From contig NC_079885.1 of the NCBI RefSeq assembly GCF_029227915.1, positions 28,957,001 through 29,021,000 of the forward strand: a stretch of DNA of 64,000 nt, written 5' to 3'. Below, piece after piece: positions 50,026 to 63,118 of this stretch. The stretch's first letter is position 1, and each line of letters begins with the position of its first letter. The notes beneath the pieces were generated by a model, which was not told the DNA's origin, made no database searches, and worked only from the letters and a program-made list of their open reading frames with translations. The position numbers were made by a program, and so were the translations under genes. The stretch is from Hydractinia symbiolongicarpus (taxonomy: Eukaryota; Cnidaria; Hydrozoa; Anthoathecata; Hydractiniidae).

Positions 50026-51341
50026 GCGAGCGTGAAGAAATAGAAACATTTTCAAAAACTACATTTCATTGACTTTCTAACGGTGTCATTTCGCTTAAGT
50101 TGCAATGGTTGCGTCACGTATTCGTACCAACATGTATTTAGTGATTTTTTTCCGATATTAAGTTGTACTGCTTTTGACAGTGAAACGATTGACTGTGGGA
50201 GTTAATTGAAGTGATTCTGTACTGTGACCTTATAAATGTGATAAATGAGCCAATTGGACTCCAAGGAATAACATTCTTCTTAATTTGACATGATTGCTGG
50301 AATTCAGCTATTACACTCGGCCGTATCGTAGCGCTTCACTTAAATTTTTTTATAAAATAAGTCCTTTTTTACTGTGGGACCAATCCAGGATTGACTGTGG
50401 GACTTAATTGAACTAATATTGGACTTTGACTTCATAAATGTGATAAATGAGACAATTGGACCCAAGGAATAACATTCTTCTTAATTTGACATGATTTCCG
50501 GAATTTACCGATATGGATGGGCGCTGTGGTAGCGTTTTATAAAAAAGTTTAGATAAATAAGTCATTTTGTACTGTGGAACCAATCCTAGCCGTTAGCGCA
50601 CGATGAAGAAATAGAAACATTTTTAAAAACTACATTTCATTGAATTTCTAACGGTGTCAATCCACTTGACTTCCAACGGTTGCGTCACATATTCGTACCA
50701 ACATGTACTTAGTGATTTTTTTCCATATTACTAAGTTGTATCGCTTTTAACAGTAATACGATTGACTGTGGGACTTAATTGAAGTGATTCTGGACTGTGA
50801 CCTTATAAATGTGATAAATGAGACAATTGGATCCAAGGAATAAAGTTCTTTTTAATTTGACATGATTGCTGCAATTCAGCGATTACACTCGCCCCAATGG
50901 TAGCGCTTCACTCAAAAATTTAGATAAAATAAGTCATTTTGTTACTGTGGGACCAATCCTAGCCATTAGCGCGGGCTGAAGAAATAGAGACAGTTTCAAA
51001 AACTACATTCATTGACTTTCTAACGGTGTCAATCCGCTTAACTTACAACGGTTGCGTCACGTATTCGTACCAACATGTATTTAGTGATTCTTTTCCGATA
51101 TTACTAAGTTGTATTGCTTTTGACAGTGAAACGATTGACTGTCGGACTTAATTGAAGTGATTCTGGACTGTGATCTTATAAATGTGATAAATCAGCCAAT
51201 TGGATTCCAAGGAATAACATTCTTCCTAATTTGACATGATTGCTGCAATTCAGCGATTACACTCGTCCCAGTGGTAGCGCTTCACTTAAAAATTTAGATA
51301 AAATAAGTCTTTTTGTACTGTGAGACCAATCCTAGCCGTTA
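50026..51341 (+). repeat. 1316-bp tandem duplication, copy 2
   Basis: Units are 50026 (composite, half-unit from about 50387), 50596 and 50969. The last unit reverts to the block E copy 1 type (AAATCAGCCAATT), matching 38154. Confidence 0.93.
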
Positions 51342-53800
51342 GCGCGCGCTGAAGAAATAGAAACATTTTCAAAAACTACATTTCATTGACTTTCTAACGG
51401 TGTCAATCCGCTTAAGTTGCAATGGTTGCGTCACGTATTCGTACCAACATGTATTTAGTGATTTTTTTCCGATATTACTAAGTTGTACTGCTTTTGACAG
51501 TGAAACGATTGACTGTGCGAGTTAATTGAAGTGATTCTGTACTGTGACCTTATAAATGTGATAAATGAGCCAATTGGACTCCAAGGAATAACATTCTTCT
51601 TAATTTGACATGATTTCCGGAATTTACCGATATCGATGGGCGCTGTGGTAGCGTTTTATAAAAAAGTTTAGATAAATAAGTCATTTTGTACTGTGAAACC
51701 AATCCTAGCCGTTAGCACGTGATGAAAAAATAGAAACATTTTTAAAAACTACATTTCATTGACTTTCTCACGGTGTCAATCCGCTTGACTTACAACGGTT
51801 GCGTCACATATCCGTACTGACATGTATTTAGTGATTTTTTTCCGATATTACTAAGTTGTATCGCTTTTACCAGTAATACGATTGACTGTGGGACTTAATT
51901 GAAGTGATTCTGGACTGTGACCTTATAAATGTGATGAATGAGACAATTGGACCCAAGGAATAAAGTTCTTTTTAATTTGACATGATTGCTGGAATTTACC
52001 GATTTCGCTGGGAGCTGTGGTAGCGTTTTATTTAAAAGTTTAGATAAATAAGTAATTTTGTACTGTGGGACCAATCCTAGCCGTTAGCGCGCATTGAAGA
52101 AATAGAGAGAGTTTTAAATACTACATTTCATTGACTTTCTAACGGTATCAGTCCGTTTCAACTACAACGGTTACGTCACATATTCGTACGAACATGTATT
52201 TAGTGATTTTTTTAAGATATTACTAAGTTGTATTGCTTCTGACAGTGAAACCATTGCCTGTCGGACTAAATTGAAGTGATTCTGGACTGTGACCTTATGA
52301 ATGTAATAGATGAGCCAATTAGATTCCAAGGAATAACATTCTTTTTAATTTGACATGATTGCTGCAATTCAGCGATTACACTCGGGCCAATGGTAGCGCT
52401 TCACTTAAAAATTTAGATAAAATAAGTCATTTTTTTACTGTGGGACCAATCCTAGCCATTAGCGCGGGCTGAAGAAATAGAGACAGTTTCAAAAACTACA
52501 TTTCATTGACATTCTAACGGTGTCAATCCGCTTAACTTACAACGGTTGCGTCACGTATTCGTACCAACATGTACTTAGTGATTTTTTTCCGATATTACTA
52601 AGTTGTATTGCTTTTGACAGTGAAACGATTGACTGTGCGTCTTAATTGAAGTGATTCTGTACTGTGACCTTATAAATGTAATAAATGAGCCAATTGGACC
52701 CCAAGGAATAACATTCTTCTTAATTTGACATGATTGCTTGAATTCAGCGAAAACACTCGGTCCTATGGTAGCGCTTCACATAAAAATTTATATAAAATAA
52801 GTCATTTTTTACTGTTGGACCAATCCTGGCCGTTAGCACGCGCTGAACAAATAGGAACAGTTTCAAAGACTACATTTCATTGACCTTCTGGCGGTATAAA
52901 TCCATTTGATTTACAACGGTTGCGTCACATATTCGTACCAACATGTATTTAGCGCTAGTATTCGGATATTACTAGGTTGCATCGCTTTTAACAGTGAAAC
53001 GATTGACTGTGGGACTTAATTGAACTTATTTTGGACTGTGATCTTATAAATGTGATAAGTGAGACAATTGGACCCAAGAAATAACATTCTTCTTACCTTG
53101 ACATGATTGCTGGAATTTACCGATTTCACTGGGCGCTGTGGTAGCGCTTCACTTAATTTTTTTTATAAAATAAGTCCTTTTTTACTGTGGGACTAATCCT
53201 AGCCGTTATCGCGCGCTAAAGAAATAGAGACAGTTTTAAAAACTACATTTCAATGACTTTCTAACGGTATCATTCCGCTTGAGTTACAACGGTTGCGTCA
53301 CATGTTCGTACCAACATGTATTTTCGTGATTTTTTTCCGATATTACTTAGTTGTATCGCTTTTAACAGTGAAACGATTGCCTCTGGGACTTAATTGAAGT
53401 AACTTTGGACTGTGACCTTATAAATGTGATAAGTGAGCCAAATGGACCCCAAGAAATAACATTCTTCTTAATTTGACATGATTGCCGGAACTCAGCGATT
53501 ACACTGGTCGCTGTTTGGACCGCTTCATTTAAAAATTTAGATAAATAAGTCTCTTTTTACTGTGGGACTAATCCTGGCCGGTAGCGCGCGTTGAAGAAAT
53601 AAAGGCAGTTTCAAAAACTACATTTCAATGACTTTCTAACGGTATCAGTCCGTTTGAGTTACAGCGGTTGCGTCACATATTCGTACCAACATGTATTTAG
53701 TGATATTTCTCTGGTAATACTAGGTTGTATCGCTTTTAACAGTGAAACAATTGACTGTGGGACTTAATTGAACAGATTCTGGACTGTGACTTTATTAATG
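51342..53800 (+). repeat. Block E copy 2, end
   Basis: Units start at 51342, 51715, 52087, 52462, 52836, 53209 and 53584, at a constant offset of 12,815 to 38527-40985. Similarity stops near 53800, where this copy reads TTATTAATGTGATAAGTGAGAC while copy 1 reads TTATAAATGTGATAAATGAGCC. Confidence 0.9.
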
Positions 53801-55449
53801 TGATAAGTGAGACAATTGGACCCAAGAAATAACATTCTTCTTAATTTGACATGATTGCTGGAATTTACCGATTTCACTGGGCGCTGTGGTAGCGCTTTAT
53901 ATAAAAGTTTAGATAAATAAGTCATTTTGTACTGTGGGACCAAACCTAGCCGTGAGCGCGCGTCTAAAAAACAGAAACATTTTCAAAAACTACATTTCAT
54001 TGACTTTCTAACGGTGTCAATTCGTTTGAGTTACAACAGTTGCGTCACGTATTCGTACCAACATGTATTTAGTGATTTTTTTCCGATATTACTAGGTTGC
54101 ATCGCTTTTAACAGTGAAACGATTGACTGTGGGACTTAATTGAACTTATTTTGGACTGTGATCTTATAAATGTGATAAGTGAGACAATTCGACCCAAGAA
54201 ATAACATTCTTCTTACCTTGATATGATTGCTGGAATTTACCGATTTCACTGGGCGCAATGGTAGCGCTTCACTTAAAAGTCTATATAAAATAAGTCATTT
54301 TTTACTGTGGGACCAATCCTGGCCGTTGGCACGCGCTGAATAAAATGGAACAGTTTAAAATACTACATTTCATTGACCTTCTGGCGGTATTAATCCGTTT
54401 GAGTTACAACGGTTGCGTCACATATTCGTACCAACATGTATTTAGTGATTTTTTTTCGATATTACTAAGTTGTATTGCTTTTGACAGTGAAACGATTGAC
54501 CATGGGTCTTAATTGAAGTGATTCTGTACTGTGACCTTATAAATGTATTAAATGAGCCAATTTGACTCCAAGGAATAACATTCTTCTTAATTTGACATGA
54601 TTGCTGGAATTCAGCGATTACACTCGGCCCTATGGTAGCGCTTCACTTAAAAGTCTATATAAAATAAGTCATTTTTTACTGTGGGACCAATCCTGGCCGT
54701 TAACACGCGCTGAATAAATTGGAACAGTTTAAAAGACTACATTTCATTGACCTTCTGGCGGTATACATCCGTTTGAGTTACAACGGTTGCGTCACATATT
54801 CGTACCAACATGTATTTAGCGATAGTATTCGGATATTACTAGGTTGCATCGCTTTTAACAGTGAAACGATTGACTGTGGGACTTAATTGAACTTATTTTG
54901 GACTGTGATCTTATAAATGTGATAAGTGAGACAATTCGACCCAAGAAATAACATTCTTCTTACCTTGATATGATTGCTGGAATTTACCGATTTCACTGGG
55001 CGCAATGGTAGCGCTTCACTTAAAAGTCTATATAAAATAAGTCATTTTTTACTGTGGGACCAATCCTGGCCGTTGGCACGCGCTGAATAAAATGGAACAG
55101 TTTAAAATACTACATTTCATTGACCTTCTGGCGGTATTAATCCGTTTGAGTTACAACGGTTGGGTCACATATTCGTACCAACATGTATTTAGTGATTTTT
55201 TTTCGATATTACTAAGTTGTATTGCTTTTGACAGTGAAACGATTGACCATGGGTCTTAATTGAAGTGATTCTGGACTGTGACCTTATAAATGTGATAAAT
55301 GAGCCAATTGAACTCCAAGGAATAACATTCTTCTTAATTTGACATGATTGCAGGAACTCAGGGATTACACTGGTCGCTGTTTGGAGCGCTTCATTTAAAA
55401 ATTTAGATAAATAAGTCTTTTTTTACTGTGGGACCAATCCTGGCCGGTA
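53801..55449 (+). repeat. 747-bp dimer HOR
   Basis: Units start at 53956, 54329, 54703 and 55076. Pairs repeat at 747 bp: CAATTCGACCC with TTGATATGATTG at 54186 and 54933, GGGCGCAATGG at 54251 and 54998, GACCATGGGTC at 54499 and 55246. The tails read CTATATAAAATAAG, a stronger TATA-like string than elsewhere. The second copy diverges after about 55270. Confidence 0.86.
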
Positions 55450-58267
55450 GCGCGCGTTGAAGAAATAGAGGCTGTTTCAAAAACTACATTTCAATGACTT
55501 TCTAACGGTATCAGTCCGTTTGAGTTACAGCGGTTGCGTCACATATTCGGACCAATTACATTGGGCGTTGTGGAAGCACGTCATTTAAAAATTTAGATAA
55601 ATAAGTCATTTCTTACTGTGGGACCAATCCTAGCCGTTATCGCGCGCTAAAGAAATAGAGACAGTTTTAAAAACTACATTTCAATGACTTTCTAACGGTA
55701 TCAATCCGCTTGAGTTACAACGGTTGCGTCACATATTCGTACCAACATGTATTTAGTGATTTTTTTCCGATATTACTAAGTTGTATCGCTTTTAACAGTG
55801 AAACGATTGCCTCTGGGACTTAATTGAAGTAACTTTGGACTGTGACCTTATAAATTTGATAAGTGAGCAAAATGGACCCCAAGAAATAACAGTCTTCTTA
55901 ATTTGACATGATTGCCGGAACTCAGCGATTACACTGGTCGCTGTTTGGAGCGCTTCATTTAAAAATTTAGATAAATAAGTCTTTTTTTACTGTGGGACCA
56001 ATCCTGGCCGGTAGCGCGCGTTGAAAAAATAGAGGCTGTTTCAAAAACTACATTTCAATGACTTTCTAACAGTATCAGTCCGTTTGAGTTACAGCGGTTG
56101 CGTCACATATTCGTACCAATTACACAGGGCGTTGTGGTAGCACGTCATTTAAAAATTTAGATAAATAAGTCATTTCTTACTGTGGGACCAATCCTAGCCG
56201 TTATCGCGCGCTAAAGAAATAGAGACAGTTCTAAAAACTACATTTCAATGACTTTCTAACGGTATCAATCCGCTTGAGTTACAACGGTTGCGTCACATAT
56301 TCGTACCAACATGTATTTAGTGATTTTTTTCCGATATTACTAAGTTGTATCGCTTTTAACAGTGAAACGATTGCCTCTGGGACTTAATTGAAGTAACTTT
56401 GGACTGTGACCTTATAAATTTGATAAGTGAGCCAAATGGACCCCAAGAAATAACAGTCTTCTTAATTTGACATGATTGCCGGAACTCAGCGATTACACTG
56501 GTCGCTGTTTGGAGCGCTTCATTTAAAAATTTAGATAAATAAGTCTTTTTTTACTGTGGGACCAATCCTGGCCGGTAGCGCGCGTTGAAAAAATAGAGGC
56601 TGTTTCAAAAACTACATTTCAATGACTTTCTAACGGTATCAGTCCGTTTGAGTTACAGCGGTTGCGTCACATATTCGTACCAATTACACAGGGCGTTGTG
56701 GTAGCACGTCATTTAAAAATTTAGATAAATAAGTCATTTCTTACTGTGGGACCAATCCTAGCCGTTATCGCGCGCTAAAGAAATAGAGACAGTTTTAAAA
56801 ACTACATTTCAATGACTTTCTAACGGTATCAATCCGCTTGACTTACAACGGTTGCGTCACATATTCGTACCAACATGTATTTAGTGATTTTTTTCCGATA
56901 TTACTAAGTTGTATCGCTTTTAACAGTGAAACGATTGCCTCTGGGACTTAATTGAAGTAACTTTGGACTGTGACCTTATAAATGTGATAAGTGAGCCAAA
57001 TGGACCCCAAGAAATAACATTCTTCTTAATTTGACATAATTGCCGGAACTCAGCGATTACACTGGGCGTTGTGGTAGCACGTCATTTAAAAATTTAGATA
57101 AATAAGTCTTTTTTTACTGTGGGACCAATCCTGGCCGGTAGCGCGCGTTGAAAAAATAGAGGCTGTTTCAAAAACTACATTTCAATGACTTTCTAACAGT
57201 ATCAGTCCGTTTGAGTTACAGCGGTTGCGTCACATATTCGTACCAATTACACAGGGCGTTGTGGTAGCACGTCATTTAAAAATTTAGATAAATAAGTCAT
57301 TTCTTACTGTGGGACCAATCCTAGCCGTTATCGCGCGCTAAAGAAATAGAGACAGTTCTAAAAACTACATTTCAATGACTTTCTAACGGTATCAATCCGC
57401 TTGAGTTACAACGGTTGCGTCACATATTCGTACCAACATGTATTTAGTGATTTTTTTCCGATATTACTAAGTTGTATCGCTTTTAACAGTGAAACGATTG
57501 CCTCTGGGACTTAATTGAAGTAACTTTGGACTGTGACCTTATAAATTTGATAAGTGAGCCAAATGGACCCCAAGAAATAACAGTCTTCTTAATTTGACAT
57601 GATTGCCGGAACTCAGCGATTACACTGGTCGCTGTTTGGAGCGCTTCATTTAAAAATTTAGATAAATAAGTCTTTTTTTACTGTGGGACCAATCCTGGCC
57701 GGTAGCGCGCGTTGAAAAAATAGAGGCTGTTTCAAAAACTACATTTCAATGACTTTCTAACGGTATCAGTCCGTTTGAGTTACAGCGGTTGCGTCACATA
57801 TTCGTACCAATTACACAGGGCGTTGTGGTAGCACGTCATTTAAAAATTTAGATAAATAAGTCATTTCTTACTGTGGGACCAATCCTAGCCGTTATCGCGC
57901 GCTAAAGAAATAGAGACAGTTTTAAAAACTACATTTCAATGACTTTCTAACGGTATCAATCCGCTTGACTTACAACGGTTGCGTCACATATTCGTACCAA
58001 CATGTATTTAGTGATTTTTTTCCGATATTACTAAGTTGTATCGCTTTTAACAGTGAAACGATTGCCTCTGGGACTTAATTGAAGTAACTTTGGACTGTGA
58101 CCTTATAAATGTGATAAGTGAGCCAAATGGACCCCAAGAAATAACATTCTTCTTAATTTGACATAATTGCCGGAACTCAGCGATTACACTGGGCGTTGTG
58201 GTAGCACGTCATTTAAAAATTTAGATAATTAAGTCATTTCTTACTGTGGGACCAATCCTAGCCGTTA
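55450..58267 (+). repeat. Five copies of a 564-bp unit (half + full monomer)
   Basis: Copies start at 55450, 56014, 56578, 57141 and 57705. Each has a 190-bp truncated unit (ends 55639, 56203, 56767, 57330 and 57894) and a full unit of 373-374 bp. The truncation joins TTCGTACCA to ATTACA and removes about 184 bp including T-tract, octamer, TATAAAT and TTGACATGATT. Alternate copies are more alike: TTGACATAATTG occurs at 57031 and 58158, 1127 bp apart. So a two-copy, 1127-bp HOR lies on top of the 564-bp repeat. Confidence 0.93.
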
Positions 58268-59013
58268 TCGCGGGCTAAAGAAATAGAGACAGTTTTAAAA
58301 ACTACATTTCAATGACTTTCTAACGGTATCAATCCGCTTGAGTTACAACGGTTGCGTTACATATTCGTACCAACATGTATTTAGTGATTTTTTTCCGATA
58401 TTACTAAGTTGTATCGCTTTTAACAGTGAAACGATTGCCTCTGGGACTTAATTGAAGTAACTTTGGACTGTGACCTTATAAATGTGATAAGTGAGCCAAA
58501 TGGACCCCAAGAAATAACAGTCTTCTTAATTTGACATGATTGCCGGAACTCAGCGATTACACTGGTCGCTGTTTGGAGCGCTTCATTTAAAAATTAAGAT
58601 AAATAAGTCTTTTTTTACTGTGGTACCAATCCTGGCCGGTAGCGCGCGTTGAAGAAATAGAGGCAGTTTCAAAAACTACATTTCAATGACTTTCTAACGG
58701 TATCAGTCCGTTTGAGTTACAACGGTTGCGTCACATATTCGTACCAACATGTATTAAGTGATATTTTTCTGGTAATACTAGGTTGCATCGCTTTTAACAG
58801 TGAAACGATTGATTGTGGGACTTAATTGAACTGATTTTGTACTCTGACTTTATAAATGTGATAAGTGAGACAATTGGACCCAAGAAATAACATTCTTCCT
58901 AATTTGACATGATTGCTGGAATTTACCGATTTCACTGGGCGCTGTGGTAGCGCTTTATATAAAAGTTTAGATAAATAAGTCATTTTGTACTGTGGGACCA
59001 AACCTAGCCGTGA
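58268..59013 (+). repeat. Two monomers, paralog of 62372-63118
   Basis: Units 58268 and 58642 align at offset 4104 with 62372 and 62746. The first continues the family of the full unit in the 564-bp repeat, and the second carries ATGTATTAAGTGATATTTTTCTGG. Confidence 0.8.
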
Positions 59014-61253
59014 GGGCGCGTCTAAGAAATAGAAACATTTTTAAAAACTACATTTCATTGACTTTCTAACGGTGTCAGTCCGTTTGAGTTACAACAGTTG
59101 CGTCACATGTTCGTACCAACATGTATTTAGTGATTTATTTTCGATATTACTAAGTTGTATCGCTTTTAACAGTGAAACTATTGACTATGGGACTTAATTG
59201 AAGTGATTCTGGACTGTAACCTTATAAATGTGATAAATGAGCCAATTGAACTCCAAGGAATAACATTCTTCTTAATTTGACATGATTGCCGGAACTCAGC
59301 GATTACACTGGGCGCAATGGTAGCGCTTCACTTAAAAATTTAGATAAAATAAGTCATTTTTTACTGTGGTACCAATCCTAGCCGTTAGCGCGGGTTGAAG
59401 AAATAGAGACAGTTTCAAAAATTACATTCCATTGACTTTCTAACGGTGTCAATCCGCTTAACTTAAAACGGTTGCGTCACGTATTCGTACCAACATTTAT
59501 TTAGTGATTCTTTTCCGGTGTTACTAAGTTGTATTGCTTTTGACAGTGAAACGATTGACCATGGGTCTTAATTGAAGTGATTCTGTACTGTGACCTTATA
59601 AATGTAATAAATGAGCCAATTGGACTCCAAGGAATAACATTCTTCTTAATTTGACATGATTGCTGAAATTCAGCGATTACATTCGGCCCTATGGTAGCGC
59701 TTCACTTAAAAGTCTATATAAAATAAATCATTTTTTACTGTGGGACCAATCCTGGCCGTTAGCACGCGCTGAATAAATTGGAACAATTCAAAAGACTACA
59801 TTTAAATGACTTTCTAACGGTATCAGTCCGTTTGAGTTACAACGGTTGCGTCACACATTCGTACCAACATGTATTAAGTGATATTTTTCTGGTAATACTA
59901 GGTTGCATCGCTTTTAACAGTGAAACGATTGATTGTGGGACTTAATTGAACTGATTTTGTACTGTGACTTTATAAATGTGATAAGTGAGACAATTGGACC
60001 TAAGAAATAACATTCTTCCTAATTTGACATGATTGCTGGAATTTACCGATTTCACTGGGCGCTGTGGTAGCGCTTTATATAAAAGTTTAGATAAATAAGT
60101 CATTTTGTACTGTGGGACCAAACCTAGCGGTGAGGGCGCGTCTAAGAAATAGAAACATTTTTAAAAATTACATTCCATTGACTTTCTAACGGTGTCAATC
60201 CGCTTAACTTACAACGGTTGCGTCACATGTTCGTAACAACATGTATTTAGTGATTCTTTTCCGATATTACTAAGTTGTATTGCTTTTGACAGTGAAACGA
60301 TCGACCATGGGTCTTAATTGAAGTGATTCTGTACTGTGACCTTATAAATGTAATAAATGAGCCAATTGGACACCAAGGAATAACATTCTTCTTAATTTGA
60401 CATGATTGCTGGAATTCAGCGATTACACTCGGCCCTATGGTAGCGCTTCACTTAAAAGTCTATATAAAATAAGTCATTTTTTACTGTGGGACCAATCCTG
60501 GCCGTTAGCACGCGCTGAATAAATTGGAACAGTTCAAAAGACTACATTTAAATGACTTTCTAACGGTATCAGTCCGTTTGAGTTACAACGGTGGCGTCAC
60601 ATATTCTTACCAACATGTATTAAGTGATATTTTTCTAATAATACTAGGTTGCATCGCTTTTAACAGTGAAACGATTGATTGTGGGACTTAATTGAACTGA
60701 TTTTGTACTGTGACTTTATAAATGTGATAAGTGAGACAATTGGACCCAAGAAATAACATTCTTCCTAATTTGACATGATTGCTGGAATTTACCGATTTCA
60801 CTGGGCGCTGTGGTAGCGCTTTATATAAAAGTTTAGATAAATAAGTCATTTTGTACTGTGGGACCAAACCTAGCCGTGAGGGCGCGTCTAAGAAATAGAA
60901 ACATTTTTAAAAACTACATTTCATTGACTTTCTAACGGTGTCAATCCGTTTGAGTTACAACAGTTGCGTCACATGTTCGTACCAACATGTATTTAGTGAT
61001 TTGTTTCCGATATTACTAAGTTGTATCGCTTTTAACAGTGAAACGATTGACTGTGGGACTTAATTGAAGTGATTCTGGACTGTCACCTTATAAATGTGAT
61101 AAATAAGCCAATTGAACTCCAAGGAATAACATTCTTCTTAATTTGACATGATTGCCGGAACTCAGCAATTACACTGGGCGCAATGGTAGCGCTTCACTTA
61201 AAAATTTAGATAAAATAAGTCATTTTTTACTGTGGGACCAATCCTAGCCGTTA
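59014..61253 (+). repeat. Right-side HOR with a 746-bp dimer
   Basis: Units start at 59014, 59388, 59762, 60134, 60508 and 60880. Units 59762 and 60508 (GAATAAATTGGAACA) and units 60134 and 60880 (GGGCGCGTCTAAG) form a 746-bp tandem pair. Unit 60134 is a chimera, starting as GGGCGCGTCT and changing to AATTACATTCCATTG of the 59388 type. No octamer is expanded. Confidence 0.83.
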
Positions 61254-62371
61254 GCGCGGGCTGAAGAAATAGGGACAGTTTCAAAAACTACATTCCATTG
61301 ACTTTTTAACGGTGTCAATCCGCTTAACTTACAACGGTTGCGTCACGTATTTGTACCAACATGTATTTAGAGATTCTTTTCCGATATTACTAAGTTGTAT
61401 TGCTTTTGACAGTGAAACGGTTGACCATGGGTCTTAATTGAAGTGATTCTGTACTGTGACCTTATAAATGTAATAAATGAGCCAATCGGACTCCAAGGAA
61501 TAACATTCTTTTTAATTTGACATGATTGCTGAATTTCAGCGATTACACTCGGCCCTATGGTAGCGCTTCACTTAAAAGTCTGTATAAAATAAGTCATTTT
61601 TTACTGTGGGACCAATCCTAGCCGTTAGCGCGGGCTGAAGAAATAGAGACAGTTTCAAAAACTACATTCCATTGACTTTCTAACGGTGTCAATCCGCTTA
61701 ACTTACAACGGTTGCGTCACGTATTCGTACCAACATGAATTTAGCGAATTTTTTCTGATTTTTCTAGGTTGCATCGCTTTTAACAGTGAAAGGATTGACT
61801 GTGGGACTTAATTGAACTGATTTAGGACTTTGACCTCATTAATGTGATAAATGAGACAACTGGACCCAAGGAATAACATTCTTCTTAATTTGACATGATT
61901 GCTGGAATTTACCGATTCGCTGGGCGCTGTGGTAGCGTTTTATTTAAAAGTTCAGCTAATTAGGTCATTTTGTACTGTGGGACCAAACCTAGCCGTGAGC
62001 GCGCGTCTAAGAAATAGAAACATTTTAAAAAACTACATTTCATTGACTTTCTAACGGTGTCAATCCGTTTGAGTTACAACAGTTGCGTCACATGTTCGTA
62101 CCAACATGTATTTAGTGATTTGTTTCCGATATTACTAAGTTGTATCGCTTTTAACAGTGAAAGGATTGACTGTGGGACTTAATTGAAGTGATTCTGGACT
62201 GTGACCTTATAAATGTGATAAATGAGCCAATTGAACTCCAAGGAATAACATTCTTCTTAATTTGACATGATTGCTGGAACTCAGCGATTACACTGGGCGT
62301 TGTGGTAGCACTTCATTGAAAAATTTAGATAAATAAGTCATTTCTTACTGTGGGACCAATCCTAGCCGTTA
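61254..62371 (+). repeat. Three monomers of mixed family
   Basis: Units start at 61254, 61628 and 61999. The first two share GCGGGCTGAAG and CATTCCATTG. Unit 61628 switches to ATGAATTTAGCG with TTTTTCTGATTTTTC, a type otherwise seen with octamer expansion, but here with a single octamer. Confidence 0.78.
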
Positions 62372-63118
62372 TCGCGCGCTAAAGAAATAGAGACAGTTTT
62401 AAAAACTACATTTCAATGATTTTCTAACGGTATCAATCCGCTTGAGTTACAACGGTTGCGTCACATATTCGTACCAACATGTATTTAGTGATTTTTTTCC
62501 GATATTACTAAGTTGTATCGCTTTTAACAGTGAAACGATTGCCTCTAGGACTTAATTGAAGTAACTTTGGACTGTGACCTTTTAAATGTGATAAGTGAGC
62601 CAAATGGACCCCAAGAAATAACATTCTTCTTAATTTGACATGATTGCCGGAACTCAGCGATTACACTGGTCGCTGTTTGGAGCACTTCATTTAAAAATTT
62701 AGATAAATAAGTCTTTTTTTACTGTGGGACAAATCCTGGCCGGTAGCGCGCGTTGAAGAAATAGAGGCAGTTTCAAAAGCTACATTTCAATGACTTTCTA
62801 ACCGTATCAGTCCGTTTGAGTTACAGCGGTTGCGTCACATATTCGTACAAACATGTATTAAGTGATATTTTTCTGGTAATACTAGGTTGCCTCGCGTTTA
62901 ACAGTGAAACGATTGATTGTGGGACTTAATTGAACTGATTTTGGACTGTGACTTTATAAATGTGATAAGTGAGACAATTGGACCCAAGAAATAACATTCT
63001 TTTTAATTTGACATGATTGCTGGAATTCAGCGATTACACTCGGCCCTATGGTAGCGCTTCACTTAAAAGTCTATATAAAATAAGTCATTTTTTACTGTGG
63101 GACCAATCCTGGCCGTTA
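62372..63118 (+). repeat. Two monomers, paralog of 58268-59013
   Basis: Units are 62372 and 62746. Private changes include CCTCTAGGAC and TTGCCTCGCG. The end of 62746 switches to the CTCGGCCCTATGG type and so enters the 2611-bp repeat. Confidence 0.8.

Noticed and set aside
36091-53800. Long near-identical blocks as pure assembly artefacts
   Set aside because: Copies differ by private substitutions, a 1-bp deletion, octamer counts and an added 1316-bp duplication, which a simple assembly duplication would not produce. Read-level confirmation is still the decisive test.
6506-54139. Short open reading frames of 60-76 codons, mostly antisense, such as 6506-6688, 10060-10281, 14496-14726, 36204-36434 and the sense frame 53927-54139
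   Set aside because: They are the same few stretches of the monomer read through wherever family substitutions remove a stop. They recur with the HOR, change length with the 8-bp repeat, and have no domain, no codon bias and no longer version. They are chance frames in satellite DNA, not genes.
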